DNA from: Acidobacteriota bacterium
Lineage (GTDB): Bacteria > Acidobacteriota > UBA6911 > RPQK01 > DATIPO01
Assembly (NCBI GenBank): GCA_035471785.1
Contig: DATIPQ010000007.1
Span: 1-37,727 of the forward strand
Length of the DNA: 37,727 nucleotides
Direction: 5' to 3'
In this document: positions 30,436 to 37,727 of the stretch, one piece after another
Numbering within the stretch: position 1 is the first letter of the stretch
Layout of the letters: each line of letters starts with the position of its first letter
Made by a program: the position numbers and the translations under genes
Notes under the pieces: generated by a model
Databases searched by the model: none
Told to the model about the DNA's origin: nothing
The model's input: the letters and a program-made list of their open reading frames with translations, nothing else

Positions 30436-31803
30436 ATGAGTCGATTTGTGGAATTGGGCGCGGTGTGGCGGATGGTGGTTTTGGGGTTGGTGGCGGCAGC
30501 GTTCGGGGGGGCGTTGTTGGGCCAGACCCGCGAGGTTCCGGTGGAGGGGCTGATTTATGATTTGCAGCATCCTGATCCGGAGCGCAAGAAAGAGGCGGCG
30601 CGGTTGTTGGGGGCCAACAAAGTCAGGGATGCCGTGCCTCAGTTGGTGGACGTGAGCAGCGATCCCAATGACGGCGTGCGGCTCGAGGTGATGCGCGCAC
30701 TGGTGGCGATCAACGACACACGGGCCCTGCCGGCCTACATCGAACGCCTCGACGATCCCAAGAACGCCATACAGCGCAAGGCCATCGAGGGCCTCGTCGA
30801 CATGTACGTCTACCAGGAAGGCGGATTCGTCAAAGGGGTGGAAAAGGCCGTCGACTTCCTCAATCCGCTCTCCGACGACTTCAATCCGCTCATGGTGGAA
30901 CCCTACGTCCCCGTCAGCCAGCGGGCCGTGGACGGTCTGGCCAGGCTGCTGCAGGACGACGACGACCAGGTGCGCGAGAAGGCCGCCGAAGCGCTGGGAA
31001 TCCTGCGGGCCCGCTCGCGGGTGGCCGAGGTGCGCGAGGCGCTCAGCCGCGAAGACGACAAGGAGGTCAAGGTCGAGTTGATCAGGGCGGCCTACAAGAT
31101 CGCCGATCCCTCGGTGGGCGGCGCGCTGCTCCCGCTGGTGGAGGACGACAGCAAGGAAGTGCGCGACGAGGCCATTTTCGCCCTGGGACGCCTGCGCATC
31201 GAGGAAGCCGTCCCCCGGCTGACCGAACTGCTGGACGTGAAAGAGCGGCGGCGCCTCTGGAAGGTGGTTCCCGTGAGCGGCAAGGACGACCTTGAAAAGC
31301 GCGCCTTCATCGCCCTTTCCCATATCGGCGATGCCCGCTCCAAAGGCGTCTTCATCAACGGCCTGGCCGATCCCCGCCAGGACTTCCGGCGCTATGCCGC
31401 CGAAGGACTGGCCCGCATCGGCGAAGCCGACCAGAACCTCATCCGCGACCTGGCCCGCGACCAGCTTCGAGCCGACAGCAAGCAGGTCAAGCTGGCCCTC
31501 TCCTTCGCCCTTTACCGGCTGGGACGTCCCGAGCACCTGGTGGCGCTGGTCGACGACATCGGACGCAACCAGGCCTTCAACTACCTGCTGGAACTGCAGC
31601 CTGCGGAGATCGACCAGCTCATCCCCTACCTGGAGAGCGAATCCAAGCCCATCAAAGTGCGCCTGCTGGAAGTGATCGGGATCCGCGGCAACGCCTCCCA
31701 CCTCGCCGAGGTGGAACGCTGGAGCCGTTCCGAGGACGCCGAAATCGTGTCCGCCGCCAACATGGCCGGGCGCCGCATCCGGGGCCGGCAGGACAGCTCC
31801 TGA
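30436..31803 (+). CDS. Exported HEAT-repeat protein divergent from the sigma operon
   Basis: 455 aa from the ATG at 30436 (GAGG 5 nt upstream; the preceding ATG at 30433 is too close to it). An upstream open extension to 30286 is not supported. A signal segment covers about 1-30 ('MVVLGLVAAAFGGALLGQ'). About ten HEAT/PBS repeats follow, e.g. 'ERKKEAARLLGANKVRDAVP', 'VRLEVMRALVAINDTRALPA', 'IQRKAIEGLVDMYVY', 'VREKAAEALGILRARSRVAE', 'VRDEAIFALGRLRIEEAVPR' and 'FRRYAAEGLARIGEADQNLI'. The architecture parallels the two HEAT proteins in the sigma operon, but the repeats have diverged. It is probably periplasmic and probably a partner-binding scaffold. A -10-like TATGATATAAAAT lies just past its stop and likely serves the next gene. 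Confidence 0.85.
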   Translation: MSRFVELGAVWRMVVLGLVAAAFGGALLGQTREVPVEGLIYDLQHPDPERKKEAARLLGANKVRDAVPQLVDVSSDPNDGVRLEVMRALVAINDTRALPAYIERLDDPKNAIQRKAIEGLVDMYVYQEGGFVKGVEKAVDFLNPLSDDFNPLMVEPYVPVSQRAVDGLARLLQDDDDQVREKAAEALGILRARSRVAEVREALSREDDKEVKVELIRAAYKIADPSVGGALLPLVEDDSKEVRDEAIFALGRLRIEEAVPRLTELLDVKERRRLWKVVPVSGKDDLEKRAFIALSHIGDARSKGVFINGLADPRQDFRRYAAEGLARIGEADQNLIRDLARDQLRADSKQVKLALSFALYRLGRPEHLVALVDDIGRNQAFNYLLELQPAEIDQLIPYLESESKPIKVRLLEVIGIRGNASHLAEVERWSRSEDAEIVSAANMAGRRIRGRQDSS

Positions 31804-31857
31804 GCGGGCCGATATGATATAAAATCCTCTCTCGTAAACAGCCAACGAGGTACGGCC

Positions 31858-32145
31858 TTGACCATCGACGACATTGCCAATTACTGCGAGTTCAAAGATT
31901 GCCAAGTCTCCCTGGGCAGCCCCGAGGCCGGTTTCATTCATGTCGACGGCTACGGATTGGTGCGCAACACCTACAACTACAGGCGCTTTCTGGCTCTCAA
32001 CGAGCTGGGAGCCCTCTCTTCGCCCGATCAAGTAGTGGAGGCCGCCCAGACCTTCAAGATCAAGGACGCGCGCGGCGAGCGCAGCCTCGACCGCCAGGCT
32101 TTCCAGACCGAGATGAACAAGGTGCTGGCCTTGCTGGACCAATAA
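31858..32145 (+). CDS. Small hypothetical cytoplasmic protein
   Basis: 95 aa from a TTG at 31858, with GAGG about 8 nt upstream. The sequence is alpha/beta and well formed: 'IANYCEFKDCQVSLGSPEAG', 'FIHVDGYGLVRNTYNYRRFL', 'ALNELGALSSPDQVVEAAQT' and a C-terminal helix 'FQTEMNKVLALLDQ'. There is no signal peptide, membrane segment or known motif; two cysteines (C10, C15) lie near the N-terminus. It lies behind an AT-rich box (31813-31825) that could be a promoter -10, and 15 nt before the ABC ATPase gene, so it is likely the first gene of the ABC-2 operon. The function is unknown. Confidence 0.65.
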   Translation: MTIDDIANYCEFKDCQVSLGSPEAGFIHVDGYGLVRNTYNYRRFLALNELGALSSPDQVVEAAQTFKIKDARGERSLDRQAFQTEMNKVLALLDQ

Positions 32146-32160
32146 GGCGCCAGGCACTCC

Positions 32161-33108
32161 ATGCACATATCCCTTCAAGACGTCCGCAAGCAGTTCGGAG
32201 ACAAGATGGCCGTGGACGGCGTGTCTTTCCAGGTGCAAAGCGGACGCGTCTTCGGCCTGCTGGGGCCCAACGGCGCCGGCAAGACCACCCTCATCCGCAT
32301 GCTGATGGACATCCTGCAGCCCGACTCGGGACAGATCCTCTACGGCGGACGGCCTCTCGATACCGTCCTCAAGGACAGCATCACCTACCTGCCCGAGGAG
32401 CGCGGGCTCTACCTCAAGCAGAAAGTGCGCCATGTGCTCGAGTATTTCGCCCGCCTCAAGGGCCTTTCCAAGTCCCGCGCCCGGGAGAGGATGGAATACT
32501 ATCTGGAGCGGCTTGAGATGACGGCCACCGCCGATCAAAAGGTGGAAGAGCTCTCCAAGGGCAATCAGCAGAAGATCCAGTTGATCTCGGTCTTCGTCAG
32601 CGAGCCCGACCTGGTTATTCTCGACGAGCCCTTCTCGGGCCTCGATCCCCTCAACGTGCGCCTTTGCAAGTCGCTGCTCAAAGAAGAGAAAGGGAGAGGC
32701 ACCACCATCCTGCTCTCCACCCACCAGATGAGTCAGGTGGAGGAGCTTTGCGACGACCTGATGATGATCAGCCAGGGCGTGAGGGTGCTCTACGGACCGG
32801 TTCAGGACATCATCCACCAGCATTCCGAACCGGCGGTGCTGATCACCTGCCGCCCGGCTCTCGACAGTGACCGGGAGGGAGTGGAAAAAGTCGTCGATTA
32901 TAACGGGCGCCAGAAAGTCTTCCTGGGCGATGGACTCAAGCCTTCTCAGTTTCTCGGCCGCCTGGCGGCCGACGGCTACGAGATCGAAGATTTCACACGC
33001 GCCCTCTACACCCTGGAGGAGATCTTCGTACGGGTGGCCGAGAAGGCCGACGTGCTGGCGCCCGAGGACAGCGAGTTGGCTCGACAGACCCGGGAGGTGG
33101 CGTTATGA
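32161..33108 (+). CDS. ABC-2 exporter ATP-binding protein (NatA-like)
   Basis: 315 aa. NBD motifs: Walker A 'GPNGAGKTT' (about 38-46), Q-loop region 'ITYLPEERGLYLKQKVRHVL', signature 'LSKGNQQKIQ', Walker B 'LVILDEPFSGLDP', and H-loop 'LLSTHQMSQVEELCDD'. The 'LPEERGLY' and 'LSKGNQQK' phrases and a C-terminal extension of about 80 residues with a mixed alpha/beta pattern are typical of NatA/DUF4162-type ATPases. It powers the permease encoded by the next gene, which overlaps by 4 nt (ATGA). NatAB exports Na+ in Bacillus, but many relatives export other compounds, so the substrate is unassigned. Confidence 0.93.
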   Translation: MHISLQDVRKQFGDKMAVDGVSFQVQSGRVFGLLGPNGAGKTTLIRMLMDILQPDSGQILYGGRPLDTVLKDSITYLPEERGLYLKQKVRHVLEYFARLKGLSKSRARERMEYYLERLEMTATADQKVEELSKGNQQKIQLISVFVSEPDLVILDEPFSGLDPLNVRLCKSLLKEEKGRGTTILLSTHQMSQVEELCDDLMMISQGVRVLYGPVQDIIHQHSEPAVLITCRPALDSDREGVEKVVDYNGRQKVFLGDGLKPSQFLGRLAADGYEIEDFTRALYTLEEIFVRVAEKADVLAPEDSELARQTREVAL

Positions 33109-34412
33109 ACAAGCTGTTGCTGGTGGCGCGGCGGGAATACATAGCCACGGTCAACCGCAAGGGCTTCCTCATCGCCACCTTCGGCATGCCGCTCTTTCTG
33201 GCGCTGATTTTCGGCTTCTTCGCCGTCATCGGGTTTTTCACGGCCCGGAGCGTACAGGAAGGCGTACGCCTGGTCGGAATCGTCGATGAAGCCGGCGTGC
33301 TGAGCATGCAGGCTCGCCAAGACGCGATCGGCGACTCGTCTCCCCCTGAGGGCTTGGACGACATTTTGGACCAGGTTCCCGGATTCTTGCGCGGTCTCCT
33401 GCAATCCCAGATCGAGCGGGCCGCCAAAGGTCCCGACCTGCAGTTGCTTGAAAGCCGGCAGGAGGCTGGGGAAGACGATTCTGTCGATGCTTATTACGTC
33501 ATTCCCGAGGACTTTCGGCAGAGCGGCCAGGTGGAGCTCTACCGTCGCTCGGGCGGAACCTTCGACGACGACCGCCCTGCCTGGAGCACGCTGCAGCGCT
33601 GGATTCGGGCCAGCCTGGTGAGCGGAATGGTGGAGCCGTCCACGGCCCGCCTCTTGTGGTCTCCCCTGAGGCTGAAGACCCACGGACTCGACGGGGAAGG
33701 CGAGGCTCGCGAGGTGTCCAGCATCTTCGAGCAGATCAGGGGCTTCGTGGTGCCTTACCTGTTCACCATCATCTTTTTCATGGCCGTCATGAGTTCAGCC
33801 GGATACCTGCTGCAGGGCGTAGCCGAGGAGAAGGAAAACCGCGTCATCGAAATCCTCTTGTCGTCGGTTACTTCCGACCAACTGCTGGCCGGCAAGGTGC
33901 TGGGACAATGCGGAGCCGGACTGACTCAGATCGGGGTGTGGCTGCTGATCGCCTTCATTCCCGCCGTCTCCCTGCTGCCCTTTTTGGAATTTCGTCCGGT
34001 CCAGTTCATTACCGCGCCGCTCTATTTCATTCTGGGATTCCTGCTCTTCGGCACGCTGATGGGAGCCTTCGGATCGTTGGGCAACAACGTCAAAGAAAGC
34101 CAGCAGTGGGCCATGGTGTGGTCGATTGCCGCCGTCAGTCCATTCTTCGCCATCGCCATCATCCTGCAGCAGCCCAACGGGATGCTGGCCAAGGTCTTGA
34201 GCTTCATTCCGCTGACCTCGCCGCTGACCATGGTGCTGCGCACCTCCATGACCGACGTCCCGCCCTGGGAGATCGCCCTCTCGCTGTTGATTCTGATCTT
34301 GAGTCTGTTCGTGGTGGTGCGCCTTTCGGCCAAGCTCTTCCGCGTCGGCGTACTGCTCTACGGCAAACGGCCTTCTCTGAGGGAGGTGGCCCGCTGGATG
34401 CGGGCGGCCTGA
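33105..34412 (+). CDS. ABC-2 type permease (NatB-like)
   Basis: 435 aa. It opens 'LLVARREYIATVNRKGFLIA', typical of NatB-like permeases, with a first membrane helix at about 22-45. A large extracytoplasmic loop (about 50-215) follows, then five membrane helices from about 219 ('IRGFVVPYLFTIIFFMAVMS'), including the ABC-2 signature region 'VAEEKENRVIEILLSSVTSD' with 'QLLAGKVLGQCGAGLTQIGV'. It forms the membrane channel for the adjacent ATPase, probably as a dimer. The start overlaps the ATPase stop by 4 nt. A zinc-ribbon gene follows after 9 nt. Confidence 0.92.
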   Translation: MNKLLLVARREYIATVNRKGFLIATFGMPLFLALIFGFFAVIGFFTARSVQEGVRLVGIVDEAGVLSMQARQDAIGDSSPPEGLDDILDQVPGFLRGLLQSQIERAAKGPDLQLLESRQEAGEDDSVDAYYVIPEDFRQSGQVELYRRSGGTFDDDRPAWSTLQRWIRASLVSGMVEPSTARLLWSPLRLKTHGLDGEGEAREVSSIFEQIRGFVVPYLFTIIFFMAVMSSAGYLLQGVAEEKENRVIEILLSSVTSDQLLAGKVLGQCGAGLTQIGVWLLIAFIPAVSLLPFLEFRPVQFITAPLYFILGFLLFGTLMGAFGSLGNNVKESQQWAMVWSIAAVSPFFAIAIILQQPNGMLAKVLSFIPLTSPLTMVLRTSMTDVPPWEIALSLLILILSLFVVVRLSAKLFRVGVLLYGKRPSLREVARWMRAA

Positions 34413-34421
34413 GCCATTCCC

Positions 34422-34802
34422 ATGTTTTCACCCTCGCAGCGCCAGAGCATCGCCCTCGACTATTTCCGGGCCGAGGGAGGCAAGGAGCATCCGGCCTGTC
34501 CGCAGTGCGGGGAGGACCTGAGCATCGCGGTCGACTACCAAGCCCTGCCCGACATCGCCTTGCAGGTCCGCTGCCCGGGCTGCCGGGAGGGTTTCCGCTG
34601 GCTGTCCGACCGCCTGCCTCAGGACTTCCGCGCCATGGACGTGGCCTATTTCATGGAATGCCTGGCCGAAGACCGTCCTCTGCGCTGCCCCCATGACGAT
34701 GCCGCCATCGTCTCCCGCCGCTTTTCAGACGGGGTGGTGGAATTCAGATGTCCCTTCTGCAGCCGTTGCGGCCAAGGACGCCGGAACGATTCCGCCTCTT
34801 AG
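34422..34802 (+). CDS. CpXC-like double zinc-ribbon protein, unknown function
   Basis: 126 aa. Two zinc-ribbon-like cysteine sets are visible: C26-x2-C29 ('CPQC') with C51-x2-C54 ('CPGC'), and C89 ('CPHDD') with C110/C113/C116 ('CPFCSRC'). The spacing and the helical segment between them ('AMDVAYFMECLAED') resemble the CpXC group of bacterial zinc proteins. It has no membrane segment or signal. It is 9 nt downstream of the ABC-2 permease and may be co-transcribed. A BlaI-type operator and gene follow immediately. No catalytic motif was recognised. Confidence 0.7.
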   Translation: MFSPSQRQSIALDYFRAEGGKEHPACPQCGEDLSIAVDYQALPDIALQVRCPGCREGFRWLSDRLPQDFRAMDVAYFMECLAEDRPLRCPHDDAAIVSRRFSDGVVEFRCPFCSRCGQGRRNDSAS

Positions 34803-34827
34803 AGCGTGTATAAGGCTGGACCGCCGA

Positions 34828-34841
34828 ACTACGCCTGTAGT
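34828..34841. promoter_or_regulatory. Putative BlaI/MecI-type operator
   Basis: The 14-bp palindrome ACTAC-GCCT-GTAGT (34828-34841) has the same arms as the core of the known MecI operator, ACTAC-ATAT-GTAGT; only the 4-bp centre differs. It overlaps a possible -10 TAGTAT (34838-34843) and lies 37 nt before the ATG of the BlaI-family repressor, as expected for an autorepressed blaI-blaR1 unit. Binding is inferred. Confidence 0.6.
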
Positions 34842-34878
34842 ATCCTGGCGGAGGTCCGGCAGCCCGGTGGAATACCTG

Positions 34879-35262
34879 ATGAAGAAGAAGCAACTGAGCC
34901 ACCTGCAAATCGACCTGATGAGAGTGCTCTGGGAGCGTGGTGAGGCCACGGTTGCCGAAGTGCACGAGGCCGTCCAGGAACACCGTCCCCTGGCGCTTAC
35001 CACCGTGGCGACGCTGCTCAAGCGGCTGGAAAAAGGCGGCGTGGTCGGCCATCGCACCGAAGGACGCCAGTTCGTTTACCGTCCGCTGGTGAGCGAGCGG
35101 GAGATTCGCCGCTCCATGGTTGCCGACCTGATCGATCACCTCTTCCAGGGCGATTCGGCGGCCCTGGTCGGTCACTTGCTGACAGAGTCCGAGATAGAGC
35201 CGGGAGACCTGAAGCAGGTGCGGGCCATTATCGAGGACGCGGAGGACGAGCCCAATGCCTGA
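34879..35262 (+). CDS. BlaI/MecI/CopY-family transcriptional repressor
   Basis: 127 aa from the ATG at 34879; an in-frame GTG at 34867 would add four residues. The winged helix-turn-helix is clear: 'LSHLQIDLMRVLWERGEATV', 'AEVHEAVQEHRPLALTTVAT' then 'LLKRLEKGGVVGHRTEGRQF' and 'VYRPLVSEREIRRSMVADLI'. The C-terminal helices serve dimerisation and contain the region cleaved in BlaI/MecI. The gene overlaps the M56 peptidase by 8 nt, the usual repressor-sensor pairing. A palindromic operator lies just upstream. In this phylum such pairs often regulate genes other than beta-lactamases. Confidence 0.93.
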   Translation: MKKKQLSHLQIDLMRVLWERGEATVAEVHEAVQEHRPLALTTVATLLKRLEKGGVVGHRTEGRQFVYRPLVSEREIRRSMVADLIDHLFQGDSAALVGHLLTESEIEPGDLKQVRAIIEDAEDEPNA

Positions 35263-36715
35263 TTTCACTTTGCCTTGGCAGGAGACGGCGGCGGCTTGGC
35301 TGGTGACCTACCTGCTGCACAGCACCCTGCTGCTGGGATCGGTGTGGCTGCTGACCCGCTTGCGGCTGCTGACAAGCAACGAATTGCGCGAAACGCTCTG
35401 GAAGGCGGCTCTCACAGGCGGGATGCTGACGGCCACCGTGCAGGCCTGGTCGGGCTATCAGCCCCTGAGCGGGTCCTTCGATCTATTGGCGGCTCTGAAC
35501 AGCGACCTCAGTGCCAGGCTCGATCACGTCAAGCTGGATGCCGAGGACGGCTCCGGGAGCGGTTTGCCTTCCTTCTCCCGGCTTCCCAAGTCGGCCCCCG
35601 GCGCGGTGGGCGAGAGCTCGGGCCAATCCGCCCCCTCCTTGAAATGGCACTCCACGGGAGCGCCGCTGGTTTTCCACTTGCGCACCCCCGGGCCGTCCGC
35701 CCAAGGGACCATCAGGCTTCCCAGCCAGGAGAGCCCGCAGGTCGAGTCCTGGTCTTACCGAAGGGAATCCCGCTTGCACGCTTTCGGACCTCTCACCGTC
35801 ACGCCGCAGGACTCGGCGTCAACCGGGAACTTCACCTTCAAGCTGCGCCCGCTCTCCAATCCCTGGGTGCGGGGCGCACTCTGGATCTGGCTCGTGATCG
35901 GCTCTATGCTGGCCCTGCGCGTGCTCATCACCAAGGCGCGGCTGGGCCGTCTTTTGGCGGCACGCACCCCCATCCACCAGGGTCCGCTGCGGGGCATGCT
36001 CGATGATCTGTGCCGGCGGGCGGACGCCTCCTACGTCTTGTTGACCCGCAGCGATTTCATCGCCTCGCCGCTGGCCGTGGGCCGGGAAATCTGCATTCCC
36101 GCCCGTGCCGAGCGCGAATTGTGTCCGCGTCAACAGCAAGGCATGCTGGCACACGAACTGGCTCACATCGTGCGCCGCGACTCCTTCTGGCTCTTCTTCT
36201 CAGCCCTCATTCAGGCCTTCTTCTTCATCCAGCCGCTCAACCGGCTGGCCCGCCGTCGCCTCTGCCGCGAGTCGGAGTACTTGTGCGACGACTGGGCCGT
36301 TCGCCAAGTCGGGGAAGGACGATCGTTGGCCCGCTGCCTGGCCGAGGTGGCGGCCTGGATAGAAGCGTCTCCCGCCCCGGCGCTTGCTCCCGGAATGGCC
36401 GGCCGCGAGTCAGCCATCGTCAGCCGGGTGCGCCGTCTGGTGGGAGAGACTCCGCCTCCCCGCAGAACCGGCCTGTGGAGCCGTCTGGCCGCGGGATTCC
36501 TCTTGCTGCTGTTGGTGGCGGGCCTGGCGCCGGCGGTCAGCGCCTCTTCGCCCGTTAACGTGCTCTTCCAGGGCTTCAGCGACAAGAACCCTCGCATGCG
36601 CCACTTCTTCATCAAGATGGACCGGGAAAAGGACGGAAAAGCGCATATCAAGATCGGCCCCCAGGATTCTTCGAATCAGGTCTCACCCAAGGCCAAAAAG
36701 CGCTATTTTCTTTGA
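35255..36715 (+). CDS. M56 (BlaR1-type) membrane metallopeptidase without a penicillin-binding sensor
   Basis: 486 aa. Membrane helices appear at about 12-34 ('AAAWLVTYLLHSTLLLGSVW'), about 208-225, about 308-325 and about 410-430 ('LAAGFLLLLLVAGLAPAVSA'). The zinc site is H300-E-L-A-H304 in 'LAHELAHIVRRDSFW', with a third ligand probably in 'CRESEYLCDDWAV'. These are the M56 hallmarks. The loop between helices is long and Ser/Pro-rich (about 85-200). The C-terminal part, about 50 residues, has no penicillin-binding domain, so it cannot sense beta-lactams as BlaR1 does. It presumably cleaves or triggers cleavage of the co-encoded repressor after an unknown envelope signal. Its start overlaps the repressor gene by 8 nt. 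Confidence 0.9.
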   Translation: MPDFTLPWQETAAAWLVTYLLHSTLLLGSVWLLTRLRLLTSNELRETLWKAALTGGMLTATVQAWSGYQPLSGSFDLLAALNSDLSARLDHVKLDAEDGSGSGLPSFSRLPKSAPGAVGESSGQSAPSLKWHSTGAPLVFHLRTPGPSAQGTIRLPSQESPQVESWSYRRESRLHAFGPLTVTPQDSASTGNFTFKLRPLSNPWVRGALWIWLVIGSMLALRVLITKARLGRLLAARTPIHQGPLRGMLDDLCRRADASYVLLTRSDFIASPLAVGREICIPARAERELCPRQQQGMLAHELAHIVRRDSFWLFFSALIQAFFFIQPLNRLARRRLCRESEYLCDDWAVRQVGEGRSLARCLAEVAAWIEASPAPALAPGMAGRESAIVSRVRRLVGETPPPRRTGLWSRLAAGFLLLLLVAGLAPAVSASSPVNVLFQGFSDKNPRMRHFFIKMDREKDGKAHIKIGPQDSSNQVSPKAKKRYFL

Positions 36716-36745
36716 TCGAGACCCTGCCCCTTCTGCGCTAACTTC

Positions 36746-36774
36746 TTGACTGTCAAGTCTTTGAGGCATACCAT
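36746..36774 (+). promoter_or_regulatory. Sigma-70 promoter for the 62-aa zinc-ribbon gene
   Basis: The -35 TTGACT (36746-36751), a 17-nt spacer and the -10 TACCAT (36769-36774) give a start near 36781 and a very short leader with a GGGG ribosome site before the ATG at 36799. Confidence 0.6.
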
Positions 36775-36798
36775 TAAAGAAAAAAAAGGGGTAACATC

Positions 36799-36987
36799 AT
36801 GGGCTTACTCGACAAGTTAGGTTTCGGCAAAAAAGAAGATAGCTCGGGAGTCAAGCGCTGCCAGGAATGCGGCGCCATACTGCCCGACCACCTCGACTGG
36901 TGTCCCACTCAGCACGAAGATCCAGAGCCGCGTACCGTGGAATCACCTGTCCCCGACGACGTGGAAAGGCCCCAGGCCGAGGCCTGA
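36799..36987 (+). CDS. 62-aa zinc-ribbon protein, unknown function
   Basis: The protein begins 'MGLLDKLGFGKKEDSSG', an amphipathic N-terminal helix with Lys residues similar to the phage-shock or membrane-targeting type tails. A probable zinc site follows: C21-x2-C24 ('CQECGAILP') with C35 and H39 ('WCPTQH'). The last 20 residues are acidic and Pro-rich, probably disordered. It has its own promoter at 36746-36774 and a good ribosome site (AAAAGGGG), which supports real expression despite the short length. It is not clearly part of a neighbouring operon. Similar small zinc ribbons often bind nucleic acid or proteins, but the role here is unknown. Confidence 0.7.
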   Translation: MGLLDKLGFGKKEDSSGVKRCQECGAILPDHLDWCPTQHEDPEPRTVESPVPDDVERPQAEA

Positions 36988-37020
36988 GAATGCCTAAGAA
37001 AATCTCGGCGCCTGGGATGG

Positions 37021-37727
37021 TCAGGGAGTTTCTGCCTGGGGCGGAACGGCCGACAAGAAAGTCAGGCCGTTATTCCCGAACAGCTCTTGGGCCACGATAG
37101 GCACCGTGGACTCAAGCCTGATGTATCCGCCCACTTGTCCGGCTGCTTCCGGCACCAGTTGGGCCAAGACCTGTGAAATGCGGTTCTGAGCCGCCAGCAT
37201 CAAAGTGCCTTCTCCTACCAGACTGCCTTCCGCGTCGAAGACTTGAATCGTGACTTCGGCATCTTGGTCGAGGCTCGGATTGAAGATGGCCAGCCCGGTG
37301 AAGATGGACTCGTTATTGGCCACCTGGCTGAAGAAGGCCCGGCTGAAGGTCCGGGCCTGAAGCTGCATGGCGGCAGCCGTTTCGAAACCTACCGGATCGC
37401 CGAAGATCACGTCTCCCACCAACCCCGGCGGGTTGGCTTCGACAATGATGGAGCCGGTGCGGACCGCGGAGTTCGAGGGAAGTCCCAGTACGAACAAGTC
37501 GCTGGCGTCCCGCTGAAAGGAGCCGTTGGGCATGATGTTGACCATGAAAGGATCGCTGACGAGCACGCCGTTTTCGTCAACAGCCTTAATGGTCACCAAA
37601 ACCTGCTGATTGGAGGTATTGACCAGGTTCAGGTTGGTGAAGCTGAAGGCTCCTCCCGCCCCGCCGTTGGCGAGTTGAGCCGAGTAGATCGTGTCTACCT
37701 GCCCGGGACGGAAGGCATTGATCCCGA
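37021..37727 (-). CDS. Secreted or surface protein with tandem beta-sandwich repeats, C-terminal fragment
   Basis: About 234 residues are visible; the frame is open to the right window edge, so the N-terminus is missing. Two copies of a domain of about 110 residues can be aligned: 'QLANGGAGGAFSFTNLNLVN' with 'IKAVDENGVLV' and 'NGSFQRDASDLF', versus 'QVANNESIFTGLAIFNPSLD' with 'IQVFDAEGSLV' and 'QNRISQVLAQLV'. Each ends with a strand like 'GSIIVEANPP' or 'GGYIRLESTVP' followed by 'VIFGDP' or 'ELFGNN'. This 'variance of normal spread' type of repeat is common in extracellular proteins of Acidobacteriota; function is usually unassigned. It converges with the 62-aa zinc-ribbon gene, 33 nt away. 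Confidence 0.75.
   Translation of the reverse strand, partial: GINAFRPGQVDTIYSAQLANGGAGGAFSFTNLNLVNTSNQQVLVTIKAVDENGVLVSDPFMVNIMPNGSFQRDASDLFVLGLPSNSAVRTGSIIVEANPPGLVGDVIFGDPVGFETAAAMQLQARTFSRAFFSQVANNESIFTGLAIFNPSLDQDAEVTIQVFDAEGSLVGEGTLMLAAQNRISQVLAQLVPEAAGQVGGYIRLESTVPIVAQELFGNNGLTFLSAVPPQAETP

Noticed and set aside
30283-32823. Very long open frame (846 codons) antisense to the HEAT and ABC genes
   Set aside because: It is a shadow of GC-rich codon use in the sense genes, is rich in Gly/Val/His/Leu without domains, and has no ribosome site; the sense strand encodes recognisable proteins.

Overview
The window is high-GC bacterial chromosome with short intergenic gaps. It most likely comes from Acidobacteriota. 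Supporting signs are a permease half of the ADOP type (acidobacterial duplicated orphan permease), two tandem GWxTD-domain proteins, several secreted HEAT-repeat proteins and a surface protein with repeated beta domains. No 16S rRNA is present, so this is inference. I see no tRNA, CRISPR array, prophage or complete insertion sequence.

Layout. 1-3.4 kb is an accessory stretch: two secreted proteins of unknown role, an orphan C-terminal half of an ADOP permease and a small cysteine-rich secreted protein. 3.4-10 kb (minus strand) is a housekeeping island: hup (HU); infC-rpmI-rplT, closed by a strong terminator; then, from a near-consensus promoter, a ZapB-like coiled coil, zapA, a 6S RNA gene, rny (RNase Y), a YmdB-type phosphodiesterase and a purine-type NCS2 permease. 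At 10-11.3 kb is an S41 (CtpA-like) protein that has lost its catalytic Ser and Lys. Divergent from it, ruvX-mltG overlap by 4 bp and are followed by two envelope proteins of unknown function and a heterodimeric ABC exporter with one degenerate ATP site (to 18 kb).

18-23 kb holds a low-GC hypothetical gene that looks 5'-truncated, an HDOD protein, two tandem 95-bp palindrome-ended repeats and the GWxTD pair. A 7Fe ferredoxin and pbpC diverge at 23.4 kb. 25.7-31.8 kb is an ECF sigma/zinc-anti-sigma operon that also encodes two exported HEAT-repeat proteins, with a third exported HEAT protein transcribed divergently. This is the most system-like part of the window.

31.8-34.8 kb is a NatAB-like ABC-2 exporter flanked by two small uncharacterised proteins. 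34.8-36.7 kb is a BlaI-type repressor with an overlapping M56 (BlaR1-type) membrane peptidase, preceded by a MecI/BlaI-like operator. The window ends with a 62-aa zinc-ribbon protein behind a good sigma-70 promoter and the C-terminal part of a secreted repeat protein.

Themes are translation and RNA turnover (infC operon, 6S, rny), cell division and wall synthesis (zapA, mltG, pbpC), and envelope sensing and export. Functions come from reading motifs by eye; no database search was run.
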